Under the pieces are notes generated by a model. That model saw only the letters and a program-made list of their open reading frames with translations, had not been told where the DNA came from and ran no database searches. The translations under genes and the position numbers were made by a program. Positions 18,228 through 26,671 of a stretch of DNA of 64,000 nt are shown here, one piece after another. Origin of the DNA: Cupriavidus yeoncheonensis (GTDB taxonomy: Bacteria > Pseudomonadota > Gammaproteobacteria > Burkholderiales > Burkholderiaceae); assembly GCF_905397275.1 (NCBI RefSeq), contig NZ_CAJPUY010000017.1, positions 101,249 to 165,248 of the forward strand. Reading direction: 5' to 3'. The first letter of the stretch is position 1, and every line of letters starts with the position of its first letter.

Positions 18228-18262
18228 CGCCTTGTTGTTAAACAATATTTAACGCTTAACTG
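18228..18262 (+). promoter_or_regulatory. cntA: AT-rich cntA upstream region with GTTAAA/TTTAAC inverted repeat
   Basis: An AT-rich island in an otherwise very GC-rich sequence contains GTTAAA-caata-TTTAAC (18237-18253) and nearby TTAAC repeats, 35-60 bases before the cntA ATG. It is the probable promoter or operator region of the monooxygenase genes. Confidence 0.45.
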
Positions 18263-18287
18263 CAAATTAACCAAAGGAAACCGAATC

Positions 18288-19424
18288 ATGGAGAAGACCC
18301 TGGACAACGCCGCCGTCAAGCTGCCCGCCGACTTCTGCGCCGACGACGAGAACGCCTGGACCCTGCCCGCCTCGTATTACACGAAGGAAGCCGTCTTCGA
18401 GTACGAGAAGGAAAAGATCTTCGCCAATAGCTGGATCTGCGTGGCCCACCGCAGCGAACTGGCCGAGTCAAACGACTACGTGACCCGCGAAATCATCGGC
18501 GAAAGCATCGTCGTACTGCGCGACCGCGAAGGCGTGCTGCGCGCCTTCTACAACGTCTGCCCGCACCGCGGCCACCAACTGCTGCAAGGCAGCGGCCGCG
18601 CGAAGAACGTCATCACCTGCCCGTACCACGCCTGGACCTTCAAGCTCGATGGTGAACTGGCGCTTGCACGCAACTGCGACAACGTCCCCAACTTCGACAA
18701 GAGCAAGTCCAGCCTGGTCCCGGTCAAGGTCGAGGAATACGCCGGCTTCGTCTTCGTCAACATGAACCCGGACGCCGGCAGCGTCGAGGAACAACTCCCC
18801 GGCCTGGAAGCCCGCATGCGCGCGGCCTGCCCGGTGATCGACGAACTCCACCTCGGCGCCCGCTTCGTCACCGAGACGCCGGCCAACTGGAAGTCCATCG
18901 TCGACAACTACATGGAGTGCTACCACTGCGGCCCGGCGCACCCCGGCTTCTCGGACTCGGTGCAGGTCGACAAGTACACCCACACGCTGCACGGCAACTG
19001 GACGCTGCAGTTCGGCCACGCCAAGTCGTCGGAAAAATCTTTCAAGCTGGACGAGTCGGTAAAGGATCCGAGCTTCAGCGGCTTCTGGGCCTGGCCTTGC
19101 ACGATGTTCAACGTGCCGCCGGGTGCCAACTTCATGACGGTGATCTACGAGTTCCCGGCCAGCGCCGAAGTCACGCTCCAGCACTACGAGATCTACTTCC
19201 TGAACAAGGAACTGACCGAGGACCAGAAGAAGCTGGTCGAGTGGTATCGCGACGTGTTCCGCCCGGAAGACCTGCGCCTCGTCGAAAGCGTGCAGAAGGG
19301 CCTGAAGTCACGCGGCTACCGCGGCCAGGGCCGGATCATGGTCGACCGCCAGCGCAGCGGCATCAGCGAGCACGGCATCGTGCATTTCCACCGCAAGGTG
19401 GCGAAGGAATACGAGGGCGCCTGA
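18288..19424 (+). CDS. cntA: Carnitine monooxygenase, Rieske oxygenase subunit CntA
   Basis: Rieske non-haem iron oxygenase of 378 aa. The [2Fe-2S] ligands are Cys91, His93, Cys111 and His114. Mononuclear iron ligands are His213, His218 and Asp328. The residue bridging the two centres is Glu210 (segment NYMECYHC) instead of the Asp found in nearly all Rieske oxygenases; this Glu, and the 3/8 residue spacing to the two His, match Glu205/His208/His213/Asp323 of Acinetobacter CntA as I recall them. The enzyme splits L-carnitine to trimethylamine and malic semialdehyde. The reductase CntB, an aldehyde dehydrogenase, a BCCT transporter and a malate dehydrogenase are all adjacent, supporting the call. 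YeaW-type gamma-butyrobetaine/choline oxygenases are the close alternative. Confidence 0.88.
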   Translation: MEKTLDNAAVKLPADFCADDENAWTLPASYYTKEAVFEYEKEKIFANSWICVAHRSELAESNDYVTREIIGESIVVLRDREGVLRAFYNVCPHRGHQLLQGSGRAKNVITCPYHAWTFKLDGELALARNCDNVPNFDKSKSSLVPVKVEEYAGFVFVNMNPDAGSVEEQLPGLEARMRAACPVIDELHLGARFVTETPANWKSIVDNYMECYHCGPAHPGFSDSVQVDKYTHTLHGNWTLQFGHAKSSEKSFKLDESVKDPSFSGFWAWPCTMFNVPPGANFMTVIYEFPASAEVTLQHYEIYFLNKELTEDQKKLVEWYRDVFRPEDLRLVESVQKGLKSRGYRGQGRIMVDRQRSGISEHGIVHFHRKVAKEYEGA

Positions 19425-19455
19425 GCCCCGTCCCACCGAAACGGAGACCAGACAA

Positions 19456-20904
19456 ATGCAACTGAAGGACAACGCCCTCTTCCGCCAGCAGGCCCTGATC
19501 GGCGCCGAATGGACCGACGCCCCCGACGCCGCCACCGTAGCCGTGTCCGACCCCGCCACGGGCGAGCAGGTCGGCACCGTGCCGCTGATGCGCGAGGCCG
19601 GCGCCGTGGCCGCCATCGAGGCCGCCAACGCCGCCCTGCCCGCCTGGAAAGCCCGCACCGCCAAGGAGCGTGCCGCGCTGCTGCGCAAGTGGTTCGACCT
19701 CATCATCGAGAACGAGGACGACCTCGCCGCCATCATGACCCGCGAGCAAGGCAAGCCCCTGGCCGAAGCGCGCGGCGAGGTGCGCTACGCCGCCTCGTTC
19801 ATCGAGTGGTTCGGCGAGGAAGCCAAGCGCCTCTACGGCGACGTGATTCCCTCCCCGGCCGCCGACAAGCGGCTGGTCGTTGTGCGCGAGCCAATCGGCG
19901 TCTGCGCGGCCATCACGCCGTGGAACTTCCCGGCAGCGATGATCGCCCGCAAGGCCGCGCCCGCGCTGGCGGCAGGCTGCACGATGGTGGTCAAGCCCGC
20001 CAACGAGACGCCGTTCAGCGCGCTGGCGCTGGCCGAGCTGGCGCTGCGCGCCGGCATCCCGGCGGGTGTGCTGAACATCGTCACCGGCGACGCGGCGGCC
20101 ATCGGCAGCCAGTTCACCGGCCATCCGCTGGTGCGCAAGCTGTCGTTCACCGGCTCCACGCCGGTCGGTCGCCTGCTGATGCAGCAGTGCGCCGGCACGG
20201 TCAAGAAGGTATCGCTGGAACTGGGCGGCAACGCGCCGTTCATCGTGTTCGAGGATGCCGATATCGACGCGGCGGTCGAGAGCGCCATCCAGGCCAAGTA
20301 CCGCAACGCCGGCCAGACCTGCGTCTGCGTCAACCGCCTCTATATCCACGACGCCGTGTACGACCAGTTCGTCGAGCGCTACGTGAAGAAGGTGGCCGGA
20401 CTGCGCGTGGGCAACGGCTTCACGGCCGGCAGCGAGATCGGCCCGCTGATCACGGAGAAGGCGGTCGCCAAGGTCGGTGAACTGGTGGCGGATGCCGTGA
20501 GCAAGGGCGCTCGCATCGCCATTGGCGGCGGCGTGCATGAGGCCGGTGCGCAGTTCTTCGCGCCGACGGTGCTGGCGGATGTCACCCCCGGCATGCGCGT
20601 GCTGGACGAGGAAATCTTCGGGCCGGTCTCGCCGATCGTCCGCTTCACCTCGGAAGCCGACGTCGTCCGCATGGCCAACGACACCATCTACGGCCTGGCC
20701 GCCTACTTCTTCAGCCGCGACATCGGCCGCGTCTGGCGCGTGGCGGAGCAGCTGGAGTACGGCATCGTCGGCATCAACACGGGCCTGTTCTCGAACGAGG
20801 TGGCGCCGTTCGGCGGCGTGAAGCAGTCGGGACTGGGTCGCGAAGGCTCGAAGTACGGCATCGAGGACTACCTCGAGATGAAATACCTCTGCATGGCGCT
20901 GTAA
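19456..20904 (+). CDS. Aldehyde dehydrogenase, probable malic semialdehyde dehydrogenase
   Basis: NAD(P)-dependent aldehyde dehydrogenase of 482 aa in the succinate-semialdehyde dehydrogenase (GabD) subgroup. Key residues are Asn157 (PWNFP), Lys180 (VVKPANETPFS), Glu255 (ELGGNAP) and the nucleophile Cys289 (GQTCVC). It lies between cntA and cntB, so it is expected to oxidise the malic semialdehyde released by CntAB to malate. Succinate semialdehyde, structurally one hydroxyl away, may also be accepted. GGAG lies 8 bases before the ATG. Confidence 0.88.
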   Translation: MQLKDNALFRQQALIGAEWTDAPDAATVAVSDPATGEQVGTVPLMREAGAVAAIEAANAALPAWKARTAKERAALLRKWFDLIIENEDDLAAIMTREQGKPLAEARGEVRYAASFIEWFGEEAKRLYGDVIPSPAADKRLVVVREPIGVCAAITPWNFPAAMIARKAAPALAAGCTMVVKPANETPFSALALAELALRAGIPAGVLNIVTGDAAAIGSQFTGHPLVRKLSFTGSTPVGRLLMQQCAGTVKKVSLELGGNAPFIVFEDADIDAAVESAIQAKYRNAGQTCVCVNRLYIHDAVYDQFVERYVKKVAGLRVGNGFTAGSEIGPLITEKAVAKVGELVADAVSKGARIAIGGGVHEAGAQFFAPTVLADVTPGMRVLDEEIFGPVSPIVRFTSEADVVRMANDTIYGLAAYFFSRDIGRVWRVAEQLEYGIVGINTGLFSNEVAPFGGVKQSGLGREGSKYGIEDYLEMKYLCMAL

Positions 20905-20934
20905 CGCGCGGCAGCACACCCGGAAGACAGCAGC

Positions 20935-21912
20935 ATGGGCAATACCTACCAGACCCTCCAGGTGCGGGTTTCGCGCATCGAGCACGTGACCCCGCTGATC
21001 AAGCGCTTCACCATGGAAGCGATGGACGGCAGCGATCTGCCGCCTTTCACCGGTGGCAGCCACGTCATCGTGCGGATGCGCGACGGCGAGCGCCAGTACA
21101 GCAACGCCTACTCGCTGATGAGCTCGCCCGACGCGCTCGGCAGCTACCAGATTGGCGTGCGGCGCGAAGAGAAGTCGAAAGGCGGCTCGGCGTTCCTGCA
21201 CGACAAGGTGTCCGAGGGCGACGCACTCACCATCACCACGCCGAACAACCTGTTCGCGCTGGATGATGGCGCGCATCACCACGTACTGATCGCTGGCGGT
21301 ATCGGCATCACGCCGTTCATGTCGCAAATGCACGAACTGCGCAAGCGTGGGGCCTCGCACGAGTTGCACTACGCATTCCGCGCGGACGAGCACGGCGCGT
21401 TCCGCGACGAGCTGGCGGCGCTCACGCAAGCGACTTCCGGGGGCCACGTCAGCTTCTATGTCGACAGCAAGGGCCAGAAGCTCGACCTGGCCGGCCTGCT
21501 GGGCGGCATGCAGGCCGGCGCGCATGTCTATGTCTGCGGCCCGGCCCCGCTGATCGATGCCGTGCGCACGGCCGCGCAGGCTGTTGGCCTCGATCCGTCG
21601 CGCGTGCACTGGGAACAGTTCGCCGCGCCGGAACAGGCGGGCGACGCCTTCACCGTGATGCTGGCGAAATCCGGCAAGACGGTGGAAGTGGCTGCCGGCG
21701 AGTCAATCCTGAAGGCCATCGAGCGCGACAGCACCGTCCCGGTCGAATGCCTGTGCCGCGAAGGCGTGTGCGGCACCTGCGAGACCCGCATCCTCGAAGG
21801 CGAAGCCGTCCACTTCGACCAGTACCTGAGCGACAAGGAGAAGGCGTCGCAGAAGACGATGATGATCTGCGTGTCGCGGGCGAAGGGCGGCAAGCTCGTG
21901 CTCGACCTGTAA
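20935..21912 (+). CDS. cntB: Carnitine monooxygenase reductase subunit CntB
   Basis: Phthalate-dioxygenase-reductase-type protein of 325 aa: flavin domain (QYSNAYSLMSSP near residue 60), NAD domain (IAGGIGITPFMSQMHEL near 121, VCGPAPLIDAV near 200) and a C-terminal plant-type [2Fe-2S] ferredoxin with Cys274, Cys279, Cys282 and Cys312 (CREGVCGTC motif). It passes electrons from NAD(P)H to the Rieske centre of CntA. It is separated from cntA by the aldehyde dehydrogenase gene, in the same transcription unit. A hairpin 11 bases past its stop may end the unit. Confidence 0.88.
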   Translation: MGNTYQTLQVRVSRIEHVTPLIKRFTMEAMDGSDLPPFTGGSHVIVRMRDGERQYSNAYSLMSSPDALGSYQIGVRREEKSKGGSAFLHDKVSEGDALTITTPNNLFALDDGAHHHVLIAGGIGITPFMSQMHELRKRGASHELHYAFRADEHGAFRDELAALTQATSGGHVSFYVDSKGQKLDLAGLLGGMQAGAHVYVCGPAPLIDAVRTAAQAVGLDPSRVHWEQFAAPEQAGDAFTVMLAKSGKTVEVAAGESILKAIERDSTVPVECLCREGVCGTCETRILEGEAVHFDQYLSDKEKASQKTMMICVSRAKGGKLVLDL

Positions 21913-21923
21913 GTCACAAGAAA

Positions 21924-21946
21924 GGCCGGCGCACGGAACGCCGGCC
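21924..21946 (+). terminator. Hairpin after cntB
   Basis: Perfect 8-bp stem GGCCGGCG / CGCCGGCC with a 7-base loop, 11 bases behind the cntB stop. No T-run follows; it may be a weak terminator or limit read-through into the porin gene. Confidence 0.5.
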
Positions 21947-21969
21947 GTCATCCCTCCCGAGGAGACCAC

Positions 21970-23058
21970 ATGAGGAAACCGGCCAGCCTTTGGCTGCTGG
22001 CGGGCACGCTGCTGCCTGCCGCTTTACCTTCCACATCGCACGCACAGTCGAACGTGATGCTCTACGGCGTCGTCAGCACCGCTGTGCGCTACACGTCGAA
22101 CATCGACGGCCGCCATAACGACCAGACCGAACTTGTTTCCAGCGGCATCGGCGGCAGCCGCTGGGGCCTGAAAGGCAACGAAGACCTCGGCGGCGGCAAC
22201 AAGGCCGTTCTCCTGCTGGAAAACGGCTTCGGCACCGACGATGGCAAGACCGCCTACAACGCCCTGTTCGGCCGCCAGGCCTACGTCGGCCTCTCCGGCG
22301 ACTGGGGCGCCCTGACCTTCGGACGCCAGTACAACGCCCTGAACAATATCGGCTGGGCCTTCGACCCGCTCGACCAGAGCTGGGGCAACTTCTGGTCGGA
22401 CCCGCTCTACACCGGCGGCGACATCTTCTTCCAGGGCTACCGCATCAACAACAGCATGGTCTACAAGAAGACGGTAGGCCCGGTGAGCATCCAGCTCGAC
22501 TACGGCTTCGGCGAACAGCCAGGCAGCACCGCGCGCGGGGCAACGTTCGGCGGCGGCGTGATGTTCCAGCAGGGACCGCTGGCCATCGGCGTGGCCTATG
22601 ACCAGCAACGCCCGGGCACCGGCGACAACACGCTGCACAATTACTCGGTCGGCGCGTCCTATGTCATCGGCAACGCCACGGGCTACGTCGGCTACATGGG
22701 CCGCCGCGAGACCAACCCGGACGCGCGCTTCGGCATCGCTTTTGTCGGCCTCGGCTACCAGGTCACGCCGTCCCTCCACCTGTCGGGCGCGTACTACCGC
22801 TACAACCAGAGTGGCAACGTAACGACGCAGTTCCAGTCCACGCCCATTCCGCTCGGCAGCGGCAATGCCGACGCTGTATCGGCCGTCGCGGACTATGCCC
22901 TGTCGAAGCGCACCAGCCTGTTCCTGGAGGCCGACGCCACCTTCGCGCGCGGCGGCACGGTCGGGCGGGAGACGGAGTACTGGGGCGGGAGGCCGGTAAC
23001 AGATGTCCATAGCACGACCCGAGTGGGCGTGATGGCCGGCATTCGCCACCTGTTCTGA
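21970..23058 (+). CDS. Gram-negative porin (OmpC/porin_4 type)
   Basis: Outer-membrane porin of 362 aa. A signal peptide ends at SHAQ, then comes SNVMLYGVVSTAVRYTSN, the usual first beta strand of Burkholderiales trimeric porins, GSRWGLKGNEDLGGGNKAVLLLENGF, and a C-terminal GVMAGIRHLF ending in Phe as required for Bam recognition. GAGGAG lies 6 bases before the ATG. It sits 57 bases behind cntB; a role in letting carnitine through the outer membrane is possible but not shown. Confidence 0.9.
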   Translation: MRKPASLWLLAGTLLPAALPSTSHAQSNVMLYGVVSTAVRYTSNIDGRHNDQTELVSSGIGGSRWGLKGNEDLGGGNKAVLLLENGFGTDDGKTAYNALFGRQAYVGLSGDWGALTFGRQYNALNNIGWAFDPLDQSWGNFWSDPLYTGGDIFFQGYRINNSMVYKKTVGPVSIQLDYGFGEQPGSTARGATFGGGVMFQQGPLAIGVAYDQQRPGTGDNTLHNYSVGASYVIGNATGYVGYMGRRETNPDARFGIAFVGLGYQVTPSLHLSGAYYRYNQSGNVTTQFQSTPIPLGSGNADAVSAVADYALSKRTSLFLEADATFARGGTVGRETEYWGGRPVTDVHSTTRVGVMAGIRHLF

Positions 23059-23299
23059 GGCCCCCGCGCACACCGCATCATTCCCCGCGCAAGCGGGGCC
23101 TCGATACTCAAAGGACAAGAACACCAAAACGAATCGGGACCCGTCCCGACGAAGCGGCTCCCACTTCCAGCCGATCGCGCTCATCCAATCAGAGGCCGAT
23201 GACCTTGGCTATTGCGAGAACGCCTGCGGCAAAAGGTCAGGTTGCATTACCCGCAAAAGGCAGTATCCTTGCGACTATCACCCCCGGAACCAATCACTC

Positions 23300-23701
23300 T
23301 TGCGTCACTTCGCCAGCCGGCAACCCTGGTTCGCCGGCCTGCTCCTTGTCCTTTTCCTGACAGCCCAACTGGCAGCGGCCGCGTACGCCTGTACCGGTAG
23401 CCGCTATCAGATGGAAGGCGGCGGCACGATGGCGGCGATGACCGAATCCTGTGCCGACATGGCGGACGGGGATAATGACCAGCGGGCTGACCAAGGCGCA
23501 CTCTGCCTGGCGCACTGCCAGGCAGATTCCAAGAGCGCTGACCATCTTTCGCCACAGCTTCCGGCATTCCTGCCGGTGTTGATGAGCGTCGTGGAGCCCA
23601 CGCGTGTGGTTCTTGCCGAGGTCCGCGTCGCACTGCGAGCCGAGGTGGAGGCGCGTGGCCCGCCACCGCTGAACATCCTTCACTGCAGTTTTCAAACATA
23701 G
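23300..23701 (+). CDS. Small exported Cys-rich protein heading the cus operon (CusD-like/DUF2946-like)
   Basis: Predicted product of 133 aa from a TTG start. A hydrophobic N-terminal segment (FAGLLLVLFLTAQLAAAAYA) is followed by cysteines in a periplasmic part (YACTG, SCADM, LCLAHCQ) and a PPPLNILHC tail. Small proteins of this shape precede CzcC/CusC-type outer-membrane genes in Cupriavidus, where the first gene is called cusD; function is unknown, possibly metal sensing or delivery. It lies 70 bases before the CusC gene. The start is uncertain because no strong ribosome site is visible. Confidence 0.6.
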   Translation: MRHFASRQPWFAGLLLVLFLTAQLAAAAYACTGSRYQMEGGGTMAAMTESCADMADGDNDQRADQGALCLAHCQADSKSADHLSPQLPAFLPVLMSVVEPTRVVLAEVRVALRAEVEARGPPPLNILHCSFQT

Positions 23702-23771
23702 CCTCCGGATCGACGTCCATTCGGTGCTGCCCCGCTAGATTCGGGTAGCTGTCGTCGTTCATGGAGGTTTT

Positions 23772-25073
23772 ATGCTTTCTCTATGTCGCCTGGCGCTGGC
23801 GCTGCTGAGCGCGCCTGCCTTCGGCCTGACGGTGTCGCCTGCCGCGGCTTCGCAACCCGCTCCTTCTCTTTCCCTCGAGGAAACCGTCGCGCTCGCAACG
23901 ACCCACGCCGGCGATGCCGAATCGTCGCGTGGCGCCGTCGAGGCGGCCGTGCAAATGGCGGTTTCCGCCGGCCAGTTGCCGGACCCGGTGCTCAAGCTGG
24001 GTCTCAACAATGTCCCCGTGACCGGGCCAGACCAGTTCTCGCTCACCCGGGACTTCATGACCATGCGGTCGATCAGCGTGATGCAGGAATTCACGCGCTC
24101 GGACAAGCGCCGCGCCAAGGCGGCGCGCTTTGAAGCCGAGGCAACTGCCGCCGACGCGCAGCGCGCGGTCGGACTGGCCAACGTGCAGCGCAATGCGGTC
24201 GGCGCCTGGCTCGATCGGTGGTACGCCGAGCAGACCGGTACCCTGCTCGGCCATCATGGCCACCCTCTGGACCTGGCGCTTCAGGCGGCGACCGCCGCCT
24301 ATCGCAGCGGGCGCGGCACGCGCGCGGATGTCCTGGCAATGGAACTGGAAATCCAGAAGCTGCATGACCGCCTCGACGAGAACCGGACCGCCGCGGCAAC
24401 CGCCATGCTCGGTCTGGAGCGCTGGGTCGGACCTGCGGCCAAGCGCCCCCTGTCAGGGCGCCCGCCGCTGGAGGTACCCCAGGGCGTCCGGCAACTGGCG
24501 AATGGCGAAGTCGAGGCGGTGCCTGAGATCACGGCTGCGCAGCGCGAAGTGGCCCTGGCGGAGTCGGAGATCCAGGTGGCACGGGAAGCCGGAAGGCCGG
24601 ATGTGACCGTCGAGCTGATGTACAGCCAGCGTGGTTCGGCATATTCCAACATGGGATCGCTGAACGTCAGTTTCCCGGTGCCCTGGGACCGCGGCAATCG
24701 CCAGGACCGCGACGTCGCATCCAGGCTGGCACAGGCCAGCGAGGCGCGTGCCAAGTCCGAAATCATCCGGCGCAATACCCAGGCCATGGTGGGCGCCAAG
24801 CTTGCCGAGCTGCAGCGCAACCTGGAGCGGCTCAAACGTTACGACGAGAAGACCTTGCCGCTCGCGAACGCGCAGGCGGATGCCGCGCTCACGGCCTATC
24901 GGGCCAATACCGGATCGTTGCTGGCCGTCGCCGAGGCAAACCATCGCGCCATCGACACCGCAGTGGAGCGACTAACGCTGGAGGCAAAGACGGCAAAGCT
25001 GTGGGCCGATTTGACCTTCCTGGTCCCGCTGCCTACCGCGCAGACCGAGCCGGCCACCAAGGAACTCAAATGA
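23772..25073 (+). CDS. cusC: Outer-membrane efflux protein of RND system (CusC)
   Basis: TolC-family outer-membrane factor of 433 aa with signal peptide ending around AAASQ and two repeated helical/beta halves (LSLEETVALATTHAGDAESSR; EITAAQREVALAESEIQVAREAGRPDV in sense; NVSFPVPWDRGNRQDRDVASR). GGAGG lies 5 bases before the ATG. It forms the exit duct for the CusBA complex; its TGA overlaps the cusB ATG by 4 bases. No N-terminal lipobox Cys is at the expected place, unlike E. coli CusC. Confidence 0.88.
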   Translation: MLSLCRLALALLSAPAFGLTVSPAAASQPAPSLSLEETVALATTHAGDAESSRGAVEAAVQMAVSAGQLPDPVLKLGLNNVPVTGPDQFSLTRDFMTMRSISVMQEFTRSDKRRAKAARFEAEATAADAQRAVGLANVQRNAVGAWLDRWYAEQTGTLLGHHGHPLDLALQAATAAYRSGRGTRADVLAMELEIQKLHDRLDENRTAAATAMLGLERWVGPAAKRPLSGRPPLEVPQGVRQLANGEVEAVPEITAAQREVALAESEIQVAREAGRPDVTVELMYSQRGSAYSNMGSLNVSFPVPWDRGNRQDRDVASRLAQASEARAKSEIIRRNTQAMVGAKLAELQRNLERLKRYDEKTLPLANAQADAALTAYRANTGSLLAVAEANHRAIDTAVERLTLEAKTAKLWADLTFLVPLPTAQTEPATKELK

Positions 25074-26671
25074 AGAAATCAGTCATTGCAGCGGCGGCAG
25101 GCCTCGTACTCGTCGGCGCCGCAATCTATGGAGCCTATCATCTTGGCGTCACGCGCGGCGCAAAATCGGTACAGTCGGTGCAGTCGGTGCAGTCGGTGCA
25201 GTCGGTGCAGTCGGTGCAGTCGGCGCAGTCGCCGCAATCATCGCCCTTGCCCGGCGCGGAGTCCGCGCTCAGAGCCGGTGACACCGATCCGAAGACCGGC
25301 AAGAAGATCCTGTACTGGCACGATCCCATGGTGCCCGGCCAGCGCTTCGACAAGCCGGGCAAGTCACCGTTCATGGATATGCAGCTCGTGCCGGTCTACG
25401 CGGACGGGGACGGCGCAGGCGGCGGCATTACGGTCGACAGTCATGTCGCACAGAATCTCGGCATCCGCACGGCCGAGGTCAAGGCGAGCCGGATGAGCGC
25501 AGTGCTCGAAGCCCCCGGCAATGTTGCCATCGACGAGCGCAGTGTCCAGGTGATTCAGGCGCGAACCAATGGCTTTGTCCAGCATGTCGCGGTCAAGGCG
25601 ACCCTCGACCCGGTTCGGCGCGGCCAGGCACTGGTGACGCTGTACTCGCCCGACTGGGTGGCCGCGCAAGAGGAATATCTCGCCGTGTCCCGCATGGCCG
25701 CGGGTGGGCAATCCGACCTGCGCAGCGCGGCCAAGGCCCGCATGCTGCAGGTTGGCATGACCCCGGGCCAGGTCAGCGCCGTCGAGTCTTCCGGCAAGCT
25801 CCAGCCCAGTCTTGGCATCGTGAGTTCAGTCGATGGCCTCGTGACCGAGGTTGCGGTTCGGGAGGGCATGACTGTCTCCCCCGGCATGACCCTGTTCCGG
25901 CTGGCCGACCTGAGCCAGGTCTGGGTGATTGCCGAAGTACCGGAGGGACAGGCCCGTGCCATCGCTCCGGGCCTGGCTGTCAAAGTGTTGCCAACTGGCG
26001 CAAGCGAGACACTCGTTGGCAAGGTCGATACCGTGCTGCCCGATGTCAATCCAGCCACACGAACCATCAAGGTGCGCATTGTCCTGCCCAACCAGGGCAG
26101 ACACCTGTTGCCGGGCATGTTCGCGACCGTCCGGTTTGACAGCGGTGATCAGAAGGAAGCGCTGGTGATCCCGTTGGAGTCCGTCATCCGCACTGGCCAG
26201 CGCAGCATTGTCATGGTGGACGCCGGCAAGGCAGGCTTTGTAGCGACGGAAGTCAAAACCGGGCGCGAGGCCGCGGGCATGGTCGAGGTGCTGGCCGGAC
26301 TGCAGGCCGGCCAGAAGGTGGTCACTTCCGGACAGTTCCTCATCGATTCGGAAGCCAGTCTGCGCGGCACAGCAGAACGCATGAGTGCCCTCCCGGCGGC
26401 CTCCGCGCCGGCGGCGACCGCGCCCGAGCACGAGGGCGTCGGACGCATCGAGGCAGTGAATGGCACCGAGGGCCTGACCATCTCGCACGGACCGATCCCC
26501 TCTGCACAGTGGGGCGCGATGACCATGGATTTCGCCGCGCCGCCTGCCGGCCTGCCTAAAGGGCTCAAGGCCGGTGACCGCATCCGCTTCCGCTTCCACC
26601 TGAACAGTGACGGTATGGCGATCCTGTCCTCGGTCGAGCCGGCCGGCACCACGCAGGGGGCCAAGCCATGA
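25070..26671 (+). CDS. cusB: CusB membrane fusion protein with C-terminal CusF domain
   Basis: Periplasmic adaptor of 533 aa. Order: N-terminal membrane anchor (residues 1-28), an SVQ tripeptide repeat (about 33-56), a heavy-metal-binding domain (YWHDPMVPGQRFDKPGKSPF...MDMQLVPVY, about 82-110), the HlyD-type barrel/lipoyl/hairpin core, and from about residue 455 a complete CusF-like domain with ISHGPI and WGAMTMDF, the His-Trp-Met-Met set that binds Cu(I)/Ag(I). Such a fusion is known for SilB of C. metallidurans CH34. It links CusA to CusC and hands metal to the pump. Overlaps both neighbours by 4 bases. Confidence 0.9.
   Translation: MKKSVIAAAAGLVLVGAAIYGAYHLGVTRGAKSVQSVQSVQSVQSVQSVQSAQSPQSSPLPGAESALRAGDTDPKTGKKILYWHDPMVPGQRFDKPGKSPFMDMQLVPVYADGDGAGGGITVDSHVAQNLGIRTAEVKASRMSAVLEAPGNVAIDERSVQVIQARTNGFVQHVAVKATLDPVRRGQALVTLYSPDWVAAQEEYLAVSRMAAGGQSDLRSAAKARMLQVGMTPGQVSAVESSGKLQPSLGIVSSVDGLVTEVAVREGMTVSPGMTLFRLADLSQVWVIAEVPEGQARAIAPGLAVKVLPTGASETLVGKVDTVLPDVNPATRTIKVRIVLPNQGRHLLPGMFATVRFDSGDQKEALVIPLESVIRTGQRSIVMVDAGKAGFVATEVKTGREAAGMVEVLAGLQAGQKVVTSGQFLIDSEASLRGTAERMSALPAASAPAATAPEHEGVGRIEAVNGTEGLTISHGPIPSAQWGAMTMDFAAPPAGLPKGLKAGDRIRFRFHLNSDGMAILSSVEPAGTTQGAKP
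25166..25237 (+). repeat. Nine-base tandem repeat in cusB (SVQ units)
   Basis: Eight in-frame units of TCGGTGCAG or close variants encode SVQ six times, then SAQ and SPQ. The middle units are identical at DNA level, pointing to recent slippage. It lengthens the linker between the membrane anchor and the metal-binding domain without shifting the frame. Confidence 0.9.

Noticed and set aside
19363..21609. 748-codon open frame on the minus strand opposite the aldehyde dehydrogenase and cntB genes
   Set aside because: Composition rich in Arg, Gly, His and Ala without any domain; it is the mirror of the plus-strand coding sequence.
25166..25237. Short regular repeats that could suggest a CRISPR-like array
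   Set aside because: Nine-base units without spacers, in frame within cusB.
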